This document shows positions 62,147 to 64,000 of a stretch of DNA of 64,000 bases, piece by piece. The translations under genes and the position numbers were made by a program. The stretch lies in contig NZ_JAKCMI010000037.1 in assembly GCF_021412585.1 (NCBI RefSeq), positions 1 through 64,000 on the forward strand, in the 5' to 3' direction. Source of the DNA: Halomonas alkalisoli. GTDB lineage: Bacteria > Pseudomonadota > Gammaproteobacteria > Pseudomonadales > Halomonadaceae. The notes under the pieces were generated by a model. The model was not told the DNA's origin. It made no database searches and saw only the letters and a list, made by a program, of their open reading frames with translations. Every line of letters starts with the position of its first letter. Position 1 is the stretch's first letter.

Positions 62147-63895
62147 ATGAGTCATCACGGCAAACGCCCACCAGGCGACAGGGTAAAATCCTTGGCCCAG
62201 CACCCCGCACGGCTCACCCTGAACGCGTTCGAGCAGGGACAGACCGGCATGGTGATAACCGATACCGCGGGACTCGTCGTCCTGGCCAATGAGGCGTTCT
62301 GCCAAATTGCCGGCTGCGAGCGCAGCGAGGTTGCCGGCTGGCCAGTCGAACACTTTTTCGTGTCGTTGAGGACACCCTCGATGCTTGCGACCGACCCGGA
62401 CACGAGCGTCGACGAACCCACTTCCTGGCAGCAGGAGGTGCTGTGTCGTCGCAACGACGGTGAATCGATGCCGGTATTGATGACCGTGGACGCCCTGCTC
62501 GACGACCGGGAGCGCCCACACCACTACCTGCGCACCTTCGTCAGCCTCGCCGCCCCCGATGGCAAGCAGTTCGGCGACAGGCATTGGGTCCACGTCGACC
62601 CGATGACCGGCCTTCCCAACTGGCTGCTGCTGCGCGATCGCCTCAATCACGCCCTGGCCCAGGCGGATCGTGCCGATAACGGCCTCGCCGTACTGTTCAT
62701 CGACATCGACCGGTTCAAGGCGGTCAACGATGCGGCCGGCCATCTGGAAGGCGACCGACTGCTGGGCGAGCTGGCCCAGCGACTGCAGAAGGCGCTACGC
62801 AGCCGAGACACCCTGGCCAGGCTGGGTGGCGACCAGTTTGTCGTCCTGCTGGAAAAGGATGGTACCGCGGAAGCCGCGCAGGTGGTGACAGAGCGGCTTC
62901 AAGAGGCGCTGGAGCCCCCGTTCCTCTCCGAGAACCGCTACCTGCTGCTGACCGCCTCCATCGGCATTGCGCTCTACCCGGCCGACGCACAGGATGAGGA
63001 GGCCCTGATCACCACGGCACGCAGCGCCATGTATACGGCTCGCAGGAAAGGCCCCGGACGCCAGGCCTTCGTCGATCACCGCCTGACGGCAAAGCTGAAG
63101 GAAAAACATCGGCTCGAGAGCCGGCTGAGCGAGGCCATTCATCTCCCCGAGCGCCATTTCCAGCTCCACTTTCAGCCTGAAATCGATATCGCCACCGGCC
63201 GCTGCACCGGCCTGGAAGCCGTATTGCGCTGGAAACAGCCCAAGCAGTGGCAGGAGCCACCCGCTGACTTGCTCGACACCATCGCCCGACTGGGCCTTGG
63301 CATTCGTCTCGATCGCTGGGCCATCCAGACCGTCATTGCCCGCCATCTGAGCTGGCTGGAGAGCGGTTCGCCGCTGGGTGAACTGCCGGTCTCGATTCGC
63401 CTCTGCGAGTCTCACCTGGTCAATGACACCCTCGACCGCCGACCTCTCGATCACTTCCTGCGCCTTCAGAGCCTCGACACCCTGGCGTGGCTGACCCTGC
63501 AGGTGCCTGGCCAGGGATTGTCCAGCAACCTGGACGCCGCCTCCCATATGCTCAAGCGGCTCGAGCGACTCGGCGTTCGGCTCGCCATCGATGATCTGGG
63601 TGCCGGCCCGGTCGACCTCGCCTGGCTGTCACGCCTGCCCTTCAACAAGGCCAGAATCAGTGTCAGCCTGGCCATGACTCCCCCACAGGAGGAGCGCAAC
63701 CTCGCGGAAGCGCTGTGCCGACTGCTGCAGGCACTCCATATCGAGCCGGTCATCACGGATATCGACGATCCGTGGCAGGTAACCGCCGTAAGTGGCCTCT
63801 CCCTCAAGCGAGTCCAGGGCGATCATTACTGCCCGGCCCTGCCGGCAGAGGAACTCGACCGGTGGCTTGCCGAACGCAAGGCGGCCCGCAACTAG
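62147..63895 (+). CDS. PAS-GGDEF-EAL protein with degenerate catalytic motifs, probable c-di-GMP effector
   Basis: A 582-residue cytoplasmic protein with PAS (~20-140), GGDEF-like (~148-310) and EAL-like (~325-575) domains. GGDEF reads GGDQF (227-231). In the EAL domain EAVLRW (357-362) is kept, but the substrate-binding Asn region is SIRLC, DDFGTG is DDLGAG (482-487), and the AEGVE segment is TDID (538-541). Neither activity is likely. The architecture and degeneracy recall FimX-type or LapD-type receptors, which bind c-di-GMP instead of turning it over. A sigma-28-like promoter upstream suggests it acts late in flagellar assembly. No membrane helix. Confidence 0.85.
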   Translation: MSHHGKRPPGDRVKSLAQHPARLTLNAFEQGQTGMVITDTAGLVVLANEAFCQIAGCERSEVAGWPVEHFFVSLRTPSMLATDPDTSVDEPTSWQQEVLCRRNDGESMPVLMTVDALLDDRERPHHYLRTFVSLAAPDGKQFGDRHWVHVDPMTGLPNWLLLRDRLNHALAQADRADNGLAVLFIDIDRFKAVNDAAGHLEGDRLLGELAQRLQKALRSRDTLARLGGDQFVVLLEKDGTAEAAQVVTERLQEALEPPFLSENRYLLLTASIGIALYPADAQDEEALITTARSAMYTARRKGPGRQAFVDHRLTAKLKEKHRLESRLSEAIHLPERHFQLHFQPEIDIATGRCTGLEAVLRWKQPKQWQEPPADLLDTIARLGLGIRLDRWAIQTVIARHLSWLESGSPLGELPVSIRLCESHLVNDTLDRRPLDHFLRLQSLDTLAWLTLQVPGQGLSSNLDAASHMLKRLERLGVRLAIDDLGAGPVDLAWLSRLPFNKARISVSLAMTPPQEERNLAEALCRLLQALHIEPVITDIDDPWQVTAVSGLSLKRVQGDHYCPALPAEELDRWLAERKAARN

Positions 63896-64000
63896 CCGCG
63901 CTTCGTCCCTATCCACTGATATACCTGCTCGCCCTGATATAACTACCCACTCTGATATGGGTTAGGCACGGCAGGATAGCGAGCCGGATAGGCCTCCATG

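Noticed and set aside
63896-64000. A new gene starting at the ATG at the window end (63998)
   Set aside because: No coding sequence is available to judge and no clear ribosome-binding site precedes it; the last 105 bases show nothing else recognisable.

Overview
The window looks like a piece of chromosome from a GC-rich, polarly flagellated marine or halophilic gammaproteobacterium. A Halomonas-type member of the Oceanospirillales is the best guess, made from gene content, codon bias and the style of the dispersed repeats; no species marker such as rRNA is present. There are no RNA genes, CRISPR arrays or phage genes.

Region 1 (1-1010) is a graveyard of two insertion sequences. The left end of an IS3-family element is joined, out of frame, to the right end of an IS481-type element. 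Region 2 (1176-15375) is an exopolysaccharide or group 4-like capsule locus. A leftward operon runs wza-wzb-wzc-wzx-murA-like-murB-like-glycosyltransferase. A rightward operon of yjbEFGH (gfcABCD) type diverges from it across a 428-base intergenic region. An O-antigen ligase/polymerase-like membrane protein faces yjbH. The MurA and MurB homologues inside an export locus suggest a lactyl-ether sugar in the polymer.

Region 3 (15741-34861) is a motility and signalling accessory region. It holds a chemoreceptor, a zinc-ribbon DUF726-type hydrolase, two tandem flagellin units (one a 775-residue flagellin with a modular centre), two tandem FliD caps, four cyclic-di-GMP or stator-type genes (EAL/GGDEF, PAS-GGDEF, MotB-like, CBS-PAS-GGDEF-EAL) and flaG. 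Region 4 (35062-46838) holds fliE, facing away from the fliFGHIJK-LMNOPQR export, switch and basal-body operon. Region 5 (47114-59730) is the rod/hook operon flgBCDEFGHIJKL on the minus strand, diverging from flgA-flgM-flgN. Region 6 (59823-63895) holds a membrane dCache-HAMP-PAS-GGDEF cyclase and, divergently, a cytoplasmic PAS-GGDEF-EAL protein with degenerate catalytic motifs.

Ten sites resemble sigma-28 (FliA) promoters of the form TAAAGTTT-N11-GCCGATAA. They precede both flagellins, both fliD genes, flgK, flgM, flaG, the chemoreceptor, and, unexpectedly, the DUF726 hydrolase and the degenerate PAS-GGDEF-EAL protein. This ties those two genes to the late flagellar regulon. Two families of dispersed, hairpin-rich intergenic repeats are scattered between the operons, and one shows compensatory base changes between copies.
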